Shown here piece by piece: positions 45,430 to 56,899 of a DNA stretch of 64,000 bases (positions are counted from its first letter, which is position 1; every line of letters starts with the position of its first letter). Both the position numbers and the translations under genes were made by a program. The DNA comes from Heterohyrax brucei (Eukaryota > Chordata > Mammalia > Hyracoidea > Procaviidae), in assembly GCA_028571685.1 (NCBI GenBank), contig CM053162.1, positions 8,064,001 through 8,128,000 of the forward strand, given 5' to 3'. A model generated the notes under the pieces. The model was given only the letters and a program-made list of their open reading frames with translations. It did no database searches and was not told where the DNA came from.

Positions 45430-45880
45430 CTCCCAATCAGTCTTCAGCTTAATATTCAGCTTCACTTCCTGCCTTTCATCTCAGAGCCCTGTTGAGCTGC
45501 TTGCCGTTTCCAATACATGTTATTCTCATTTCCCACCTCTGTGCCTTTGCACACCCTATGTCAACTTCTTGACATACTGCCCACCCCACTCCGTCAACTG
45601 GTAGACTCAGACCTTTGAGACTCAGATTCACACAATTTCCTGTATGAAGCCTCCTTCAAACTTTCTGAGGCAGAGTTAACTGCTCCCTTTTCCTCCAGGC
45701 CTTATAGCATTTTTTAGTTCCATAACAGTACTTCTACTGTGTGCAATTATTCTTGCAAATATTTATTTGTATATGTTTCATCTGCTATATTATAAGCTTC
45801 TTTAGTACAGGGGCTAATAACCATTTGTGTATCATCAGTGCCTGCCACATTGCAGGATGCAAAGTCATTCATAATTAGCC
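45430..45880 (+). mobile_element. L2 LINE 3' end
   Basis: TGCCTTTGCACACCCTATG, CTTCAAACTTTCTGAGGC, AAGCTTCTTTAGTACAGGGG and ATCATCAGTGCCTGCCACAT occur in the order of an L2 3' end. No coding capacity. Confidence 0.7.
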
Positions 45881-47777
45881 ATGGTCCAATGAATGTGTAT
45901 GACTTTGAAGGTACACAGATGCATTCATCCTCTTCAGATAAGCCAGCTCTAAGGGTTCATTTCAGGTCCTGTATTTTGGTCCAAACTAGTAGAGACCTTA
46001 CTGCAGAGTCACTCCCCCTCAAAATGCCTGTGCTAATGCAGTACACAGCCCTGCTTCAGCACTGCTCTTCTTGCTGCAGAGAAAACCAGGGGCTGTTCTT
46101 TCCCTATACACATGCAGTCTCTCTACTTGCACATCTTCAAAGGTGCCTCTGCACATTCTCCTCTTGCCAGTAGGTTTGGGACTAACCCAGACCCTCATGC
46201 TCTGACTTTGGAGAAGCATCATTTGCATTCTGTCCTCCCTCCAGCTCTTGTCCTGTGTGTTTGATGAGTTTCCATCTACACTTCTGTCATCTCAGTTGTT
46301 AACTACCCGTTTCAAACCTGTGAGATACTTTTGATCATTCATTTGGTAAAAGGATAAAAAGTCAATTCTGTTCTTTCCTTTTTCTTCTCCTCCTGTCTCT
46401 GCACCTAAAGATTCCCTCAAAGTCACTACCCTGCTGTTTTATCACCTCACAGAGTGGTGTGAGCTGCCTTGACCTTCCCGGGAGAAATTCTTCTGTCTGG
46501 CCTGCTGCTGTAGTTCATTCACTCTTTTTCCCACTTAGGGATTAGCTTCTTTTAGAAACAGAGTAGTTGGTTGAAGCAGTATTTGTAGACCTATTGATAA
46601 ACAAACCTAGATTTGCTGCCATAAAATTGATTTCCTATATAAGATGCCTCTATTAGCTGCAGGAGAATCAGTGCAGAACCAGTGCCGTGGTTAAGCCTAA
46701 GAGGAGGGTTGAAAACTGGAGCACGCTGTGCCTGCCAAGCTGACATTTCACAGTCTTTTTGTTTTTTTTCAGCAGGAAACAGCTTCAGCCCAGGATGAGA
46801 AGGCAAGCACCTGCCAAACAAGCACTCTGAGGACTAGGTTGCATTTTTTTTCCCCTTTCTGTGGTCATCAGAATAAGCAGTCAATAAAACCACCACTTCT
46901 CTGCTGCCATAAAGGAAAAGAGTTTGAAACAAAAGTGCCACAGACACACTGAGCCCAATGTGAATTCAGTTTCTCAGATTTTCTTTATTTTCTTTCTTCC
47001 TACTTTTCTCATTGAAAGCAAACATTCCTTAAAGCAGAAATCAGCACTCACATTATTTTAGTTGTTGAAACCCTCATTAAAAACATTTCTAGCTGGCATT
47101 GTCAGAGGAGATCTAGGGGGCTTGTAATCAGCAGGTATTCCCTCGACTCACAGATACCCTTTGGACACTCAGGCACCCTGAAACCCTCTTCCCACTTCTC
47201 CTCTATATATAGGGTCATTAGGGTGATGATATATTTCAGATATTTAATTTTATTGTCCAAACTGGTAACTTTGAAAATGAAATCAGGCATGATTAATAAT
47301 AGCACAAGAATAAGAGGCATAACCACAAGGTGTCCCTGGAAAATTGAAATTTATGACACTTTCTTCCTAAGTCCCACTCAGAGAACTGAGTCGCAATGTA
47401 AGGAGAAAAGGTGACAAGGTGAAGAGTACCCTGTCCCTTCACAAGGTTGTACTAGGAGAAAACAAGTGCTTGTAGGCTTAATATTCGAAAAGGGTTTTTA
47501 CATAAAAATGATCACACAAACAGAAGGAAAACTAAATAGTATGGTATGTTATGAGCTATGAGGTCAAATATTTCTGGCTTTGGTTTTACTCTCTCCTATG
47601 ATACAGCAATTTGTCTAGTTGACTTTTAGATCTATGAGTTTGCCTCAACAACCTCATAGAACCACCTGTAGACTATCCCTGGAATCATGTACTCTTGAGG
47701 TAAAGAGTTGAATGTAAAATCCTACCTTCCCCTCCCCCCTAAAAAGCACAATTTTTGTTCATGTCAAAATAAATGTT
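45881..47777. other. Unique sequence, no gene seen
   Basis: ORFs at 45838-46228, 46591-46952 and 47102-47414 are each below 115 codons, lie on overlapping opposite strands and lack domains. No exon is supported. Confidence 0.45.
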
Positions 47778-47928
47778 TTTTAAGTGGCTTTGAGTGGATT
47801 CTGACTCATAGCAACTCTGTAGGACAGAATAGGCTTGCCCCATAGAGTTTCCAAGAGCACCTGGTGGATTCAAACAGCCAACTTTTAGGTTAGCAGCTAT
47901 AGCAGTTAACCATTATGCTACCAGTGCT
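47778..47928 (-). mobile_element. AfroSINE
   Basis: Antisense: TGGATTCTGACTCATAGCAA, TTGCCCCATAGAGTTTCC, GGTGGATTCAAACAGCCAAC, TTAGCAGCTATAGCAGTTAA. Confidence 0.93.
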
Positions 47929-48019
47929 CATCTGCTCTGACATGTGGTAACTTTATAACAGAACAAAATATTGCCTGGTCCTGTACCAAAATTTAACTGA
48001 AAACATTTATTGTATCTCC

Positions 48020-48066
48020 AGGTTGCCATGAGTCAGATCTGACTTGATGGCACTTGGCTTGGCAGG
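48020..48066 (+). mobile_element. SINE/RTE 3'-tail fragment
   Basis: Only the terminal ~45 bp: GGTTGCCATGAGTCAGATCT, then GACTTGATGGCACTTGGC. It has the GGCACTTGGCTTGG type of end, also seen at 58817 and 63411. Confidence 0.7.
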
Positions 48067-48365
48067 AGGTATTAGGCATAATGAATTTCTGAAATACAGT
48101 TCTGAACTGCTTCAAGCCTCAAGATTGGAGTTCTAATTAGGAAGTAACATTCTAAAGATACTGCCTGCTGTGGAAGATTCCCCACCAAGACATCTAACCT
48201 AAGATGAAATACTCAAGGAAGCCTGGAAGCAGAGAGCTGGATCATACCTCATAGATCTTACCAAAATGTTAAGCATAACAAGGAGCTTATTCCCGATCTC
48301 TCTTTATGTGACTTCAGAAAATCTTGAGAGGAAATATACTTTAGAGAAATTAGTAGATCTAAACA

Positions 48366-48551
48366 GTTAAGGGCTCTTCTGCTAGTTGAAAAGTTGTCAC
48401 TTTGAACTCATTCAGGACCTTCTTGGAAGACAAGTCTGGCAACCTGCTTTTGAAAGGGCATGACCTTAAAAACTCTATGGAGCAGTTCTGCACACATAGA
48501 GTACAGAACTCCACTGACTCAGAAGTGACTCAGTTGCAACTAGTAACAGCA
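48366..48551 (+). mobile_element. AfroSINE, decayed
   Basis: Sense copy with a weak head (AGTTAAGGGCTCTTCTGC), body CTCTATGGAGCAGTTCTGC, and tail ACTCAGAAGTGACTCAGTTG. Confidence 0.75.
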
Positions 48552-48774
48552 AAGATATGACCATTGTTAATTATATTAGGATCAAAAAGCCCTTAAAAAA
48601 ATAGGAGAACTTATTCAACAAAGAAGCATTCTATATGACCTTAGAACACTGTTAATCCAATATGCCAGAAAACACAATTTTGCTGAATTGCCAGGCAATC
48701 CAAAAACTTAAAATAACCAAAGTAGAGTGATATTCTTATGCTTACTTAAAAGTGCTTTATATAATCTGGTCCTT

Positions 48775-49400
48775 TTCTTTTCAGCTTCATCTCCCAGAAG
48801 TCCCTAACACAAATTCCCCAAGACAGCCTAAGCCCTTGCCAGGCTACCCCACACATAGAGCTTATTTTGTCCTTCAGTATTTGGCATGTCATTCACTAGT
48901 ATTCAACCATTACCCACCTTCAGGAATGTAGGCAAGTTCTGCTCCCTAGCCTCCTACTGATTCCAACCACAAATTTCTCCCTTTCTGTAGTCATGTGGCA
49001 GTTATAATCATACTTCCTCAGTCTCTGCTTTTTCAACAGATACGCACTAAACCACTCCAACTAGATAAAAAGTTCCTTGAGTTCCCTGGTGGTATAGTGG
49101 TTAAGTACCATGGCTGCTAATCAAAAGGCTAGCAGTTCAGATCCATCAGGTACTCCTTGGAAACTCTGTGGAGCAGTTCTGTTGTATCCTACAGGGCTGC
49201 CGTGAGTCAGTATTGACTTGACAGCAATAGGAATGGAGTTTTGAGTTCAGAAATGGCTTTTGAAAAGTCAAACATTGGCAATTTTTTATAATTAAATCTA
49301 ATTTTTTTCTCTCATAAACTTGCCGCCATGATGCCTACTAGACATGACAGCTAAGTGCTTGGTATGTTGTAGGGGCTCAATAAAAACCAATTAACAGGTT
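48775..49400 (+). mobile_element. L2 LINE 3' end, split by an AfroSINE
   Basis: The left part is 48775-49078 (ending AAAAAGTTCCTTGAG). The right part near 49345-49400 ends GTTGTAGGGGCTCAATAAAA, the L2 terminus. An AfroSINE lies between them, so it post-dates the L2. Confidence 0.6.
49080..49245 (+). mobile_element. AfroSINE
   Basis: Sense copy: CCCTGGTGGTATAGTGGTTA (box A region), AGCAGTTCAGATCCATCAGG (box B region), GGAGCAGTTCTGTTGTATCC, GAGTCAGTATTGACTTGACA. Confidence 0.95.
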
Positions 49401-49786
49401 AATTAATTGATCTGTTGTTTGAAATACACCCGCTATCCAGTAGACCTACATTATACCTAACTAGTAGGGGATACTGCTTTGTGGAAACTTACACTAAATG
49501 ACAGTATCTGTGTATTCTAATTAAGGGTAATTATTTAGCAGCTGGTTCACAGGTGAGAAGCAGGCTCCCTGTACAACAGATGCATGGCTCAAGCTTCCTG
49601 TTGAAGTTGAAGAAGAGTGAAAACAGAATGAATAAATGAAACGAATCCTGTAAAAAAGTGCAGACTTGATTAAACAAGTGATTCTGAGACCAGACACAAA
49701 ATATTGATTTTACACTGTCTTAATTTTATTGTGCTGTAAGTGAAACTTTACAGCACAAATTAGGTTTGTATTAAAAAATTTCTAGG
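49401..49786. other. Unique sequence
   Basis: No gene or repeat recognised. Confidence 0.5.
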
Positions 49787-50889
49787 TTCTAGAGGTGGGG
49801 CCAAGATTGCAGACTAGACACATCTCCTCAGTTCCCTCTGAGAACTAAGACCTAGAATGATACTTGAACAGAGCAGTGTGGACATCTAGGGAACCCTAGG
49901 ATCTGGCATAGGCATGTCAGATTGGACTACATGCCAGTAATAAAGTGACTACCTCTCAAAAATGAGGTGGCTCTTGCTCCTGCTGACTCACCTTTTGGGA
50001 AGACTGTAGGTACTGACACCTTTATTGTTACTTGGAAGGTGTAGACTGGGCATGAACCAGCTAATATACTGAACTACAGTGCTTAAGTAAACTACATGTA
50101 GTGCAGCAGAGAGACTGTGCTTTGGATAGCCACATATTGAGAGAGTGGCTGCTGACTGAGGGCACCATTGCCCCCCCACCCTCTCTTTTTTGAGCTATAC
50201 CACAGATTCTGCTGTTTCACGGCAGTAAGGGCAGGTCAGCTAGGAGGTAGAGTCATCCATCCAGCGGTCTTAGCTAGGACTAATTCTCAAGCTGAGAAAC
50301 AGTGCCTGTCCAGAAAGTGCATGTCCAGCAGAAAAATTGTGTTTAGGACTGTGGTGGCTACAGGTACAGGTGGGGCCAGGCAGAGGATGGCAGCAAGGCC
50401 GTAACCCCTCCCTACTATCAACCACATCACAGCATCTGGGGATGGCCTATGAGGTACTTTTGTTGTCAGCTGGAAGGTGGGGCCTGCAACACCTGAGGGC
50501 CTGACTGATTTCAGCAGCTGTTGGACGGCTCCTCACTTAGCAGTAAAGAGCCTTTTTAAAATAAGACCACCTGGAGAACTGACAGCTGAGCAGTCCATCA
50601 GCATCTCCTCCAACCTTCACTGATCCACATCACAGGGCTGGCTGATGGCCCCTTCAATGACTCTGAAAATAGAGCACTGTCTTTGCCTACTCTCAGGGCC
50701 TATTGCCCCTGAGAGTCCTACCCCTGGTGATGGTCACTGGAGTAGACAGATGCAGCTGGTGACCAACTCCACTTTTAGAGAACTATGCCTCAGCTCCTGC
50801 TTAGGAGCCATCAGATGAGCCAAACAGCTTCTAGATGGCATGTAGGCAGCAATCCATGGCTAGCCATTTAAAAAAACAGTCCATCATGG

Positions 50890-51770
50890 CTCCAGAAAGC
50901 TCCCCAAATAAAAAATCAAAAAGAACCTCTAGATGAAGAAGCCTTTCTGAAACTATTGGAGGTCAAGTACAAGAGAATTATATACAGAGCCCTCCTAGAG
51001 ATTAAACAAAATGCAGGAGAACAAAATGAAAAAATTAAGCAGGCTATTTGAACTAATGGAACATTAACAATCTGAAATCTAACAGATATATGATAAAATT
51101 ACAGAATTAGACAATTCAATCCAAAGCCAAAAGAGCAGAACTGGGGAGTTGGAAGCTGGAGTTAGTGAGCTAGAGGATAGAGCAACTGACACCAGTATTC
51201 ATGAAGACAAATCAGAGAAAAGAAATAAGAAAAATGAAGTAGAATCAAGAAACGTGTAGGATTCTATCAAAAGGACTAATCTATGAATAACTGGAGTTAC
51301 TAAACAGGAGGATATCTGAAAAGACAGAGAAAATTGTTGTAGAGTTGCTGACAGAAAACTCCTCTGAAATTATGAAAGAAGAGAAATAGATTTCCAAGAT
51401 GTACACAAAACACCACAAAAAATAGACCCCAAAAGAAAGACATGAAGACACATAATAATCAAGCTTAACAAAATGAAACATAAATAGAGGCTCTTAAAGA
51501 CAGCAAATCTTAAATCAAAGCTAACATACAGAGGAAGCCTTGTAGGTTTTTGTCTGACTTCTTGACAGAAACTATGTTGGTGAGAAGGCAGTGGGATGAC
51601 ATTCAAAGCCTCGAAGTGAGAAAAACTTCCAACCAAGAATTTATATCCTGCAAAATTGTCTCTCAAACATGAAGATGAAACTAAGATATTCACAGATAAA
51701 TAGAAGCTTAGAGACTTTGTAAAAAACCAAACCAAAACTACAAGAAATACAGAAAGAAGCTCTTTGCTTA
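50890..51770 (+). pseudogene. L1 ORF1 pseudogene
   Basis: Decayed ORF1: GCTCCAGAAAGCTCCCCAAA start region, coiled-coil region near 51100-51240 (ATTACAGAATTAGACAATTC), RRM region near 51280-51480, and C-terminal region near 51590-51720 (AACCAAGAATTTATATCCTG corresponds to the YPAKLS block). Stops in every frame. Opposite-strand ORFs at 51281-51813 are shadows. Confidence 0.82.
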
Positions 51771-51967
51771 GAAAAACAATAACATGAAGTATATACTTAA
51801 GGAGGCAATGCAAGACACAGTATCCAGAATACTACTTAGTTAGGGTAGGCACAAAGCACAATCAAAGCTACAGTATTAGAAGAAGGGAACCAGTGATCAT
51901 AATGCAAAAACTATGATATCATCACACTAAAAAGAGAAATATTTTACAGTAGTTATAGCTATATTAA

Positions 51968-52228
51968 ATGAAAAGGAAATTCAAAAGATCTGCAGAAGTA
52001 AAAGTCTGGTTTAAACTTAGAATACTAAGGGAGATGACAGGGGTAGCTGCAAAGCAAAATAACAATTCAACATATCAAAACAAGAAACATGATACAGGAA
52101 TCACAACAAACACAAAACCAAGAATTAAAAAGATGAAAAGTAAACCCCAAAAGAAGAATGACCCAGAACAGAATATTAAGAGCAATATAGAAAGTATCAA
52201 CAACATGAAAATAAAGGCATCAAAATGA
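51968..52228 (+). CDS. Small inter-ORF reading frame of L1 (86 codons)
   Basis: Starts MKRKFKRSAEVKVWFKL, is very basic (K/N rich), and ends IKASK with its TGA overlapping the ORF2 start as ATGA (52233-52236 region). It aligns along its length with the 87-codon frame in the 9.4-16.3 kb L1: shared M(K/E)RK start, TxxKPxxKKxK, KKxxPExxIKxNxExIN and KIxxS end. All other long frames of this old copy are broken. No known domain. Translation is unproven. Confidence 0.4.
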   Translation: MKRKFKRSAEVKVWFKLRILREMTGVAAKQNNNSTYQNKKHDTGITTNTKPRIKKMKSKPQKKNDPEQNIKSNIESINNMKIKASK

Positions 52229-52231
52229 CAG

Positions 52232-53922
52232 CATTAAACTCTTACCTATAAAAATTTACACTGAATGTAAACAGACTCAATGCTCCAATAAGGAGACAGC
52301 AAGTGACATCCTGGATCAAAAGACATGATCCAGCTACATGTTGCTTACAAGAAACACACCTTACACACAAAGATATGAACAAACTGAAAATTAAAAAATA
52401 AAAAATATATACATCAAACTCACAACATGCAAAGAAGGGCAGCAGTGGCAATATGAAACTCAGATAAAATCAGCTTTAACATCAAATCTGCCATCGTGGA
52501 CAAGGATGGTCACTGTTTATTGCTGGAAAGTTCAATGCATAATTAGGACATAACAATATTAAATGTTTATGCATCTAGTACCAGAGCATCTAAATACATC
52601 AAACACTGACAACACTGAAAAATGAGATACATTACTCCACAATAACAGTTGGAGACTTCAACACTCCACTTTGGGTAATGGACAGATCATACAGAAAAAG
52701 GCTCAGTAAAGATACAGAAGACCTTATTGTGACAATTAACCAACCAGACCTCATCAGCATATACATAACTTTTTACCTATCAATAGATAACAAGTACACC
52801 TTCTTCAGTGCTCATGGAACATTTTCAAGAACAGATCATGTGTCAGGATATAAAGTAAGTCTCAACAAAATCCAAACCACTGAGCTGTTGCAAAGTATCT
52901 TCTCGGACCATAAAGCCATAAAAGTTGAAATCAATAATAGAAAAAACATAAGTAGAAATTTGAACTTAGGGACACCGAACAACACCTTGCTCAAAAATCC
53001 ATGGGTTATAGAAGAAATCAAGGATGAAATAAAGAAATTTATGGAATCAAATGAGAATGAAAACACATCCTACCAGAACCTATAGCATACAGCAAAAGCA
53101 GTGCTCAGAGATCAATTTATAGCTATAAATGCACACATCCAGAATGAAAAAAGGACCCAAACCAAAGAAGTAATCCTACAGTTTGGACAGGGTGAAAAAG
53201 AGCAACAAAGGAACCCCTCAGGCACCAGAAGAAAACAGATCACAAAGGTTAAAGCAGAACTAAATGAATTAGAGAAAAGAACAACTGAAAAAATTAACAA
53301 AACCAAAAGCTGTTTTTATTTTTATTTTTATTTTTAAATATATCAACAAGATCGATAAATCATTGCCTGAACTTACACAAGAAAGTCAGAAGAGGAAACA
53401 AATAACTCAAATAAGAAATGAGATGGGAGATGTTACAACAGATCCAACAGAAATAAAAAACATAACAGAATACTGTGAAAGACTCTAGTTTAACAGATGA
53501 GAAAACCTAAAGGAAATGGACAAATTTCTAGATTCACATCACCTACCAAAAGTATCACAATGAGAAGGAGAACAACTTAATAAACTCATCACAAAAGAAG
53601 AAATTGAAAAAGTAATCAAAAACTACCAACCAAAAAGTCCTGACCCAGATGACCAGAGAATTCTACGAAACTTTTGAAAGGGAATTAACTCCAGTACTAC
53701 TGAGACTATTTCACTGCATAGAAAGGGATAGAATACTCCCTATGAAGCCAGCATAACCCTGATACCAAAACCATGGAAACATCCCACAAATAAAATAAAA
53801 TAAAAAATTACGGACCAATATCATTCATGAACCTAGATGCAAAATCTTCAACAAAATCTTTGCCAATAGAATTCAACAGCATATCAAAAAAATAATTCAT
53901 GATGACCAAGTTGGATTTACTA
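52232..53922 (+). pseudogene. L1 ORF2 pseudogene (endonuclease and part of RT)
   Basis: Starts at the ATG in AAAATGACAGC near 52226 and soon meets a stop (NSYL then TAA). The endonuclease C-terminal part is open at 52678-53085 (SAHGTFSRTDHV, with T for I in RIDH, then FSDHKAI). The linker is open at 53101-53337 (RNPSGTRRKQITKVKAELN). It then runs into a TTTTTA repeat insertion. RT fingers follow in broken frames, ending about 53922. Confidence 0.83.
53312..53337. repeat. (TTTTTA)n-like expansion inside ORF2
   Basis: Four TTTTTATT-type units sit where other copies have the KTKSCFFEKI codons, disrupting the frame. Confidence 0.8.
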
Positions 53923-54215
53923 TTTTGTATTCTCAACAGCAGTGCATAAGAGTTCCAATCTCCTCACAGCCTCTCCAGCATTTATTTTCTGTTTTCAGTT
54001 TTTAATTAGTGAAGGTATGATCAAGGTAAGATGCTGCGTCATTGCAGTTTTGATTTACATTTATTTAATGGTTAATGATCATGAGCATCATGTGTCTGTT
54101 AGATGCCTGAGTGTCTTCATCGGCAAAGTATCTTTTCATGTCCCTTGCCCATTTTTTAATTGAATTATTTTTCTTTTTGTCATTGAGGCACTGAAGCATT
54201 CTATAGATTTTAAAG
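53923..54215 (-). mobile_element. L1 ORF2 C-terminal fragment, antisense
   Basis: On the + strand: CAGCCTCTCCAGCATTTATT, TTGATTTACATTTATTTAAT, GAGCATCATGTGTCTGTTAG, CCCTTGCCCATTTTTTAATT. This is the antisense form of the C-terminal end of ORF2. It abuts the sense L1 at 53922. Confidence 0.85.
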
Positions 54216-54224
54216 ATAGCCATT

Positions 54225-54800
54225 GCCAGTGCGTTTATTCTTCTACTGAATCACAAGTATTTATGGAGCAGGTACCATAGCCCAGTTCTTTGCTAAATTC
54301 TGGATGTACACTGATAAATTTAAGGCAAAGTTTCTGCCACTGTGGAGCTCCTGTCATAATCGAGGAGGAATATGTGGACACAATAAAGCTTGGATACATT
54401 GTCATCTGGGCTATAACGTACATACTTTGAAAAGGAATGTGAAAAAAAGTTAATTAATTCTTCTTTAGAGAATCTGGGAAAGTTTCACAAAACCTGAAAC
54501 TTTTGAGCTGGGTCTTGAGAGATGAGTGGGTGTTTGCCAGATGGAAATCCAGTGGAGGACTTTCCAGTTTGAGAGAACAGTGTGTGCAATAGCAAGAGAC
54601 AGTAACATGGAAATAGGAACGAGAAAGAAAAGTAGATTTTCAGGGTGAAAGGCTCAGGGAATCTGATAAAAAGCTTGGTGTATATAGAGGGAGATAGGTG
54701 ATCAGAGGGAACAAGAGTAAACACAGAATCATAGAGAGTCAGGAAGAGAAAAGGCAGGTGGCTTAACATCTCCAAAGATGTATCTGTAAGGCAACTCCAA
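54225..54800 (-). repeat. Possible ancient L2-like repeat
   Basis: Tracts such as AAGTATTTATGGAGCAGGTA, CTGCCACTGTGGAGCTCCTG and GAGCTGGGTCTTGAGAGATG follow the order of a common ancient antisense repeat. The 130-codon minus ORF at 54485-54877 over it has no recognised domain. Confidence 0.4.
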
Positions 54801-56021
54801 ACCACACCTTCAGTCTCCTCTACAAGCTGACTGACAAGCTGGATGCCACGTATATGTAAATTTTCCCCACAATACAATATAGCTCCAGGTCACCACAGTA
54901 CTCCTTAGAACTACAGATTTGTAGAGCAGATAGTCACTACGTCTCAGATTTATACAAAATATACATTCAATCTAGGAATGCAAAGTCAAGGAAGTATTAA
55001 CATGCGTTGACATTTACTACTAATATATGGCCTAGCTAAGAAGACAGAGAAGTAAGACCATTTACAAGACTGTGGAGATTATGGGGAATAAAAGAAATAA
55101 TGATCCATGGGGGATACTATCATGAAGGAACCTCAGAAATCTGGGGATGGTTCTGCACTTTTGTATATTATCTTGGTTATTTTTTTGTAATTAATGTAGG
55201 AAGCATAGTTGCTTGATCTGTATCCTATCCCTTCAGCTCCCTAAAAAGAATAGCGGTTGCCAAGTTATGAGATTTGTGTTTTTAAAAAATTTTAAGTTTA
55301 TCCTCGCCTTTACCTAGCCTAGTAATACAAGCTATATGTTCAGTTTCGTTTTTCCTTTCTCTAACTCAACAGCCCACAAAATTTAAATACATGTATACAA
55401 AACCTGAAAGGTTTTCCACATGTCTATTTATACTGTATGTGGTTTGTTCTAATTGAAAGATACATGTTCCAAGTGCCAAAGAATGCAAACTTTTTGAAAA
55501 AGTGTTTGTTCATAATTGTGTGCATGTGTGTGTATAACTACCAATTTCAAAAAAAAAAAAACCAAAAAAAAATTGGAAATTATTCACTGTTAGAACTAAG
55601 CTTGAGATTAAATAGTCTTCATGGTCTTTCCCTCTACTATTTTTCTGTGCTTTGCATACTGTACCCTCCACTGATGCTTGCCTCCCATTGCCTGTAACTT
55701 TGTTTGAATCTCCTTTGTTTACCAAAAAAAAAAAAAAAAAAAGAATAGAGAAAAGAGAGCTGAAAATAGACAAGGAGGAGAAGAAGTCATTTATGGTCCT
55801 TGTTTTCCTCCTTGAGCCCTGGTCTTCTCTCCTTGAAAGAGTTGTTGGTATTTCTTGTTTCCATTCCTCTCATAATTATCCTTGTGGTACACACTGCTAG
55901 CTGGCCACCCAAGCTCCACTCATTCCTTCCTAGCAGAATGCCAACCTGGTTTACATATCAGGTAACCATGTACTTTAGGGAATACTAGGCTCTTCTCAGG
56001 ACCAGGAATGTTGTTGTGACT
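54801..56021. other. Unique sequence with A-rich tracts
   Basis: A-runs at 55549-55571 and 55723-55742. Nothing else supported. Confidence 0.5.
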
Positions 56022-56196
56022 GTTAGGTGCTGTTGATTTAGTTCTGACTTACAGTGACCTGTGCACAACAGAATGAAACAGTGTCTGGTCTTGCGCCATA
56101 TCCACTATCATTTTTATGCTTAAGCCCATTGTTGCAGCCACTGTTTCAATCCATCTCAGCAAGGGTCTTCCTCTTTTTCACTGACCTTCTACTCTA

Positions 56197-56664
56197 TCAA
56201 GCATAATGTGCTTCTCCAGGGACCGATCCTTCCTGACAGCATGTCCAAAGTATGTAAGACATAGTCTTGCTATCATTGCTTTCAAGGAGCACTCCAGTTG
56301 TACTTTTTCTAAAACAAATTTGTTTGTTCGTTATCAGTCGAAACCACAATTCAAAGGCATCAGTTTTTCTGTTTTCTTTGTTCATTGTCCAGCGTTTGCA
56401 TGTATATGATGCAATTGAAAATACCATCAGTTCCTTATTATACTCTACCTCTTCAAAGGGCTGTACATCAACCCGTTCTGTCTGGTAGAATGACTTTGTG
56501 TATTCCTTCCATCTTCTTTTGATGCTCCCTGAGTCATTTAGTACTTTCCCTGTAGAATCCTTCGCTATTGCAACTTGAGGTTTGAACAGCTTCTTCAGTT
56601 CGTCCAGCTTGAGAAATGTAGAATGTGTTCTTCTTTCTGGTTTTCCATTTTTAGCTCTTTGCAC
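56197..56664 (-). pseudogene. RTE ORF fragment fused across RT deletion (155 codons)
   Basis: Residues 1-75 (KRRWKEYTKSFYQTERVDVQ then PFEEVEY) are the linker before RT. From about residue 78 it reads LMVFSIASYTCKRWTMNKEN, the region after RT. The whole RT core, including the catalytic Asp motif, is absent, yet the join is in frame and stays open. Not expected to be active. Confidence 0.8.
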
Positions 56665-56899
56665 ATGTCATTATAATACTTTACTTTGTCTTCTTGAGCT
56701 GCCCTTTGAAATCTGTTTAGGTCTTTTGCTTCACCAGTCCTTCCTTTTGCTTTAGCTGCCTGATGCTCAAGGGCAAGTTTCAGATCTCTTCTGATATCCA
56801 GTTTGGTCTTTTCTTTCTTTCCTGTCTCTTTAATGACCTCTTGTTCTCTTTATGGGTATGTCTTTGATGTCATTCCACTTAATTCGTCTCGTTTTCAGT

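Larger units (their letters stand above)
49787..53922 (+). mobile_element. Old L1 retrotransposon, 3'-truncated copy
   Basis: Sense L1 from its 5' end (GGTGGGGCCAAGATTGCAGA near 49794) through 5'UTR, ORF1 relic (about 50890-51770), inter-ORF ORF (51968-52228) and ORF2 up to the RT region (..HDDQVGFT near 53905). It stops abruptly at about 53922, where an L1 segment in the opposite orientation begins. The 3' end and poly-A are absent. Confidence 0.87.

Noticed and set aside
49080-49160. tRNA-like box A and box B
   Set aside because: Part of a tRNA-derived SINE head with body and tail attached; not a tRNA gene.
51370-51813. 147-codon minus-strand ORF
   Set aside because: Antisense shadow of the L1 ORF1 relic.
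49787-54215. Twin-primed (5'-inverted) L1 insertion
   Set aside because: Segment order and orientation are the reverse of the twin-priming product, and no poly-A or TSD is present.
54485-54877. 130-codon minus ORF with hydrophobic stretch
   Set aside because: Overlaps a likely ancient repeat; no domain, signal or exon structure supports it.
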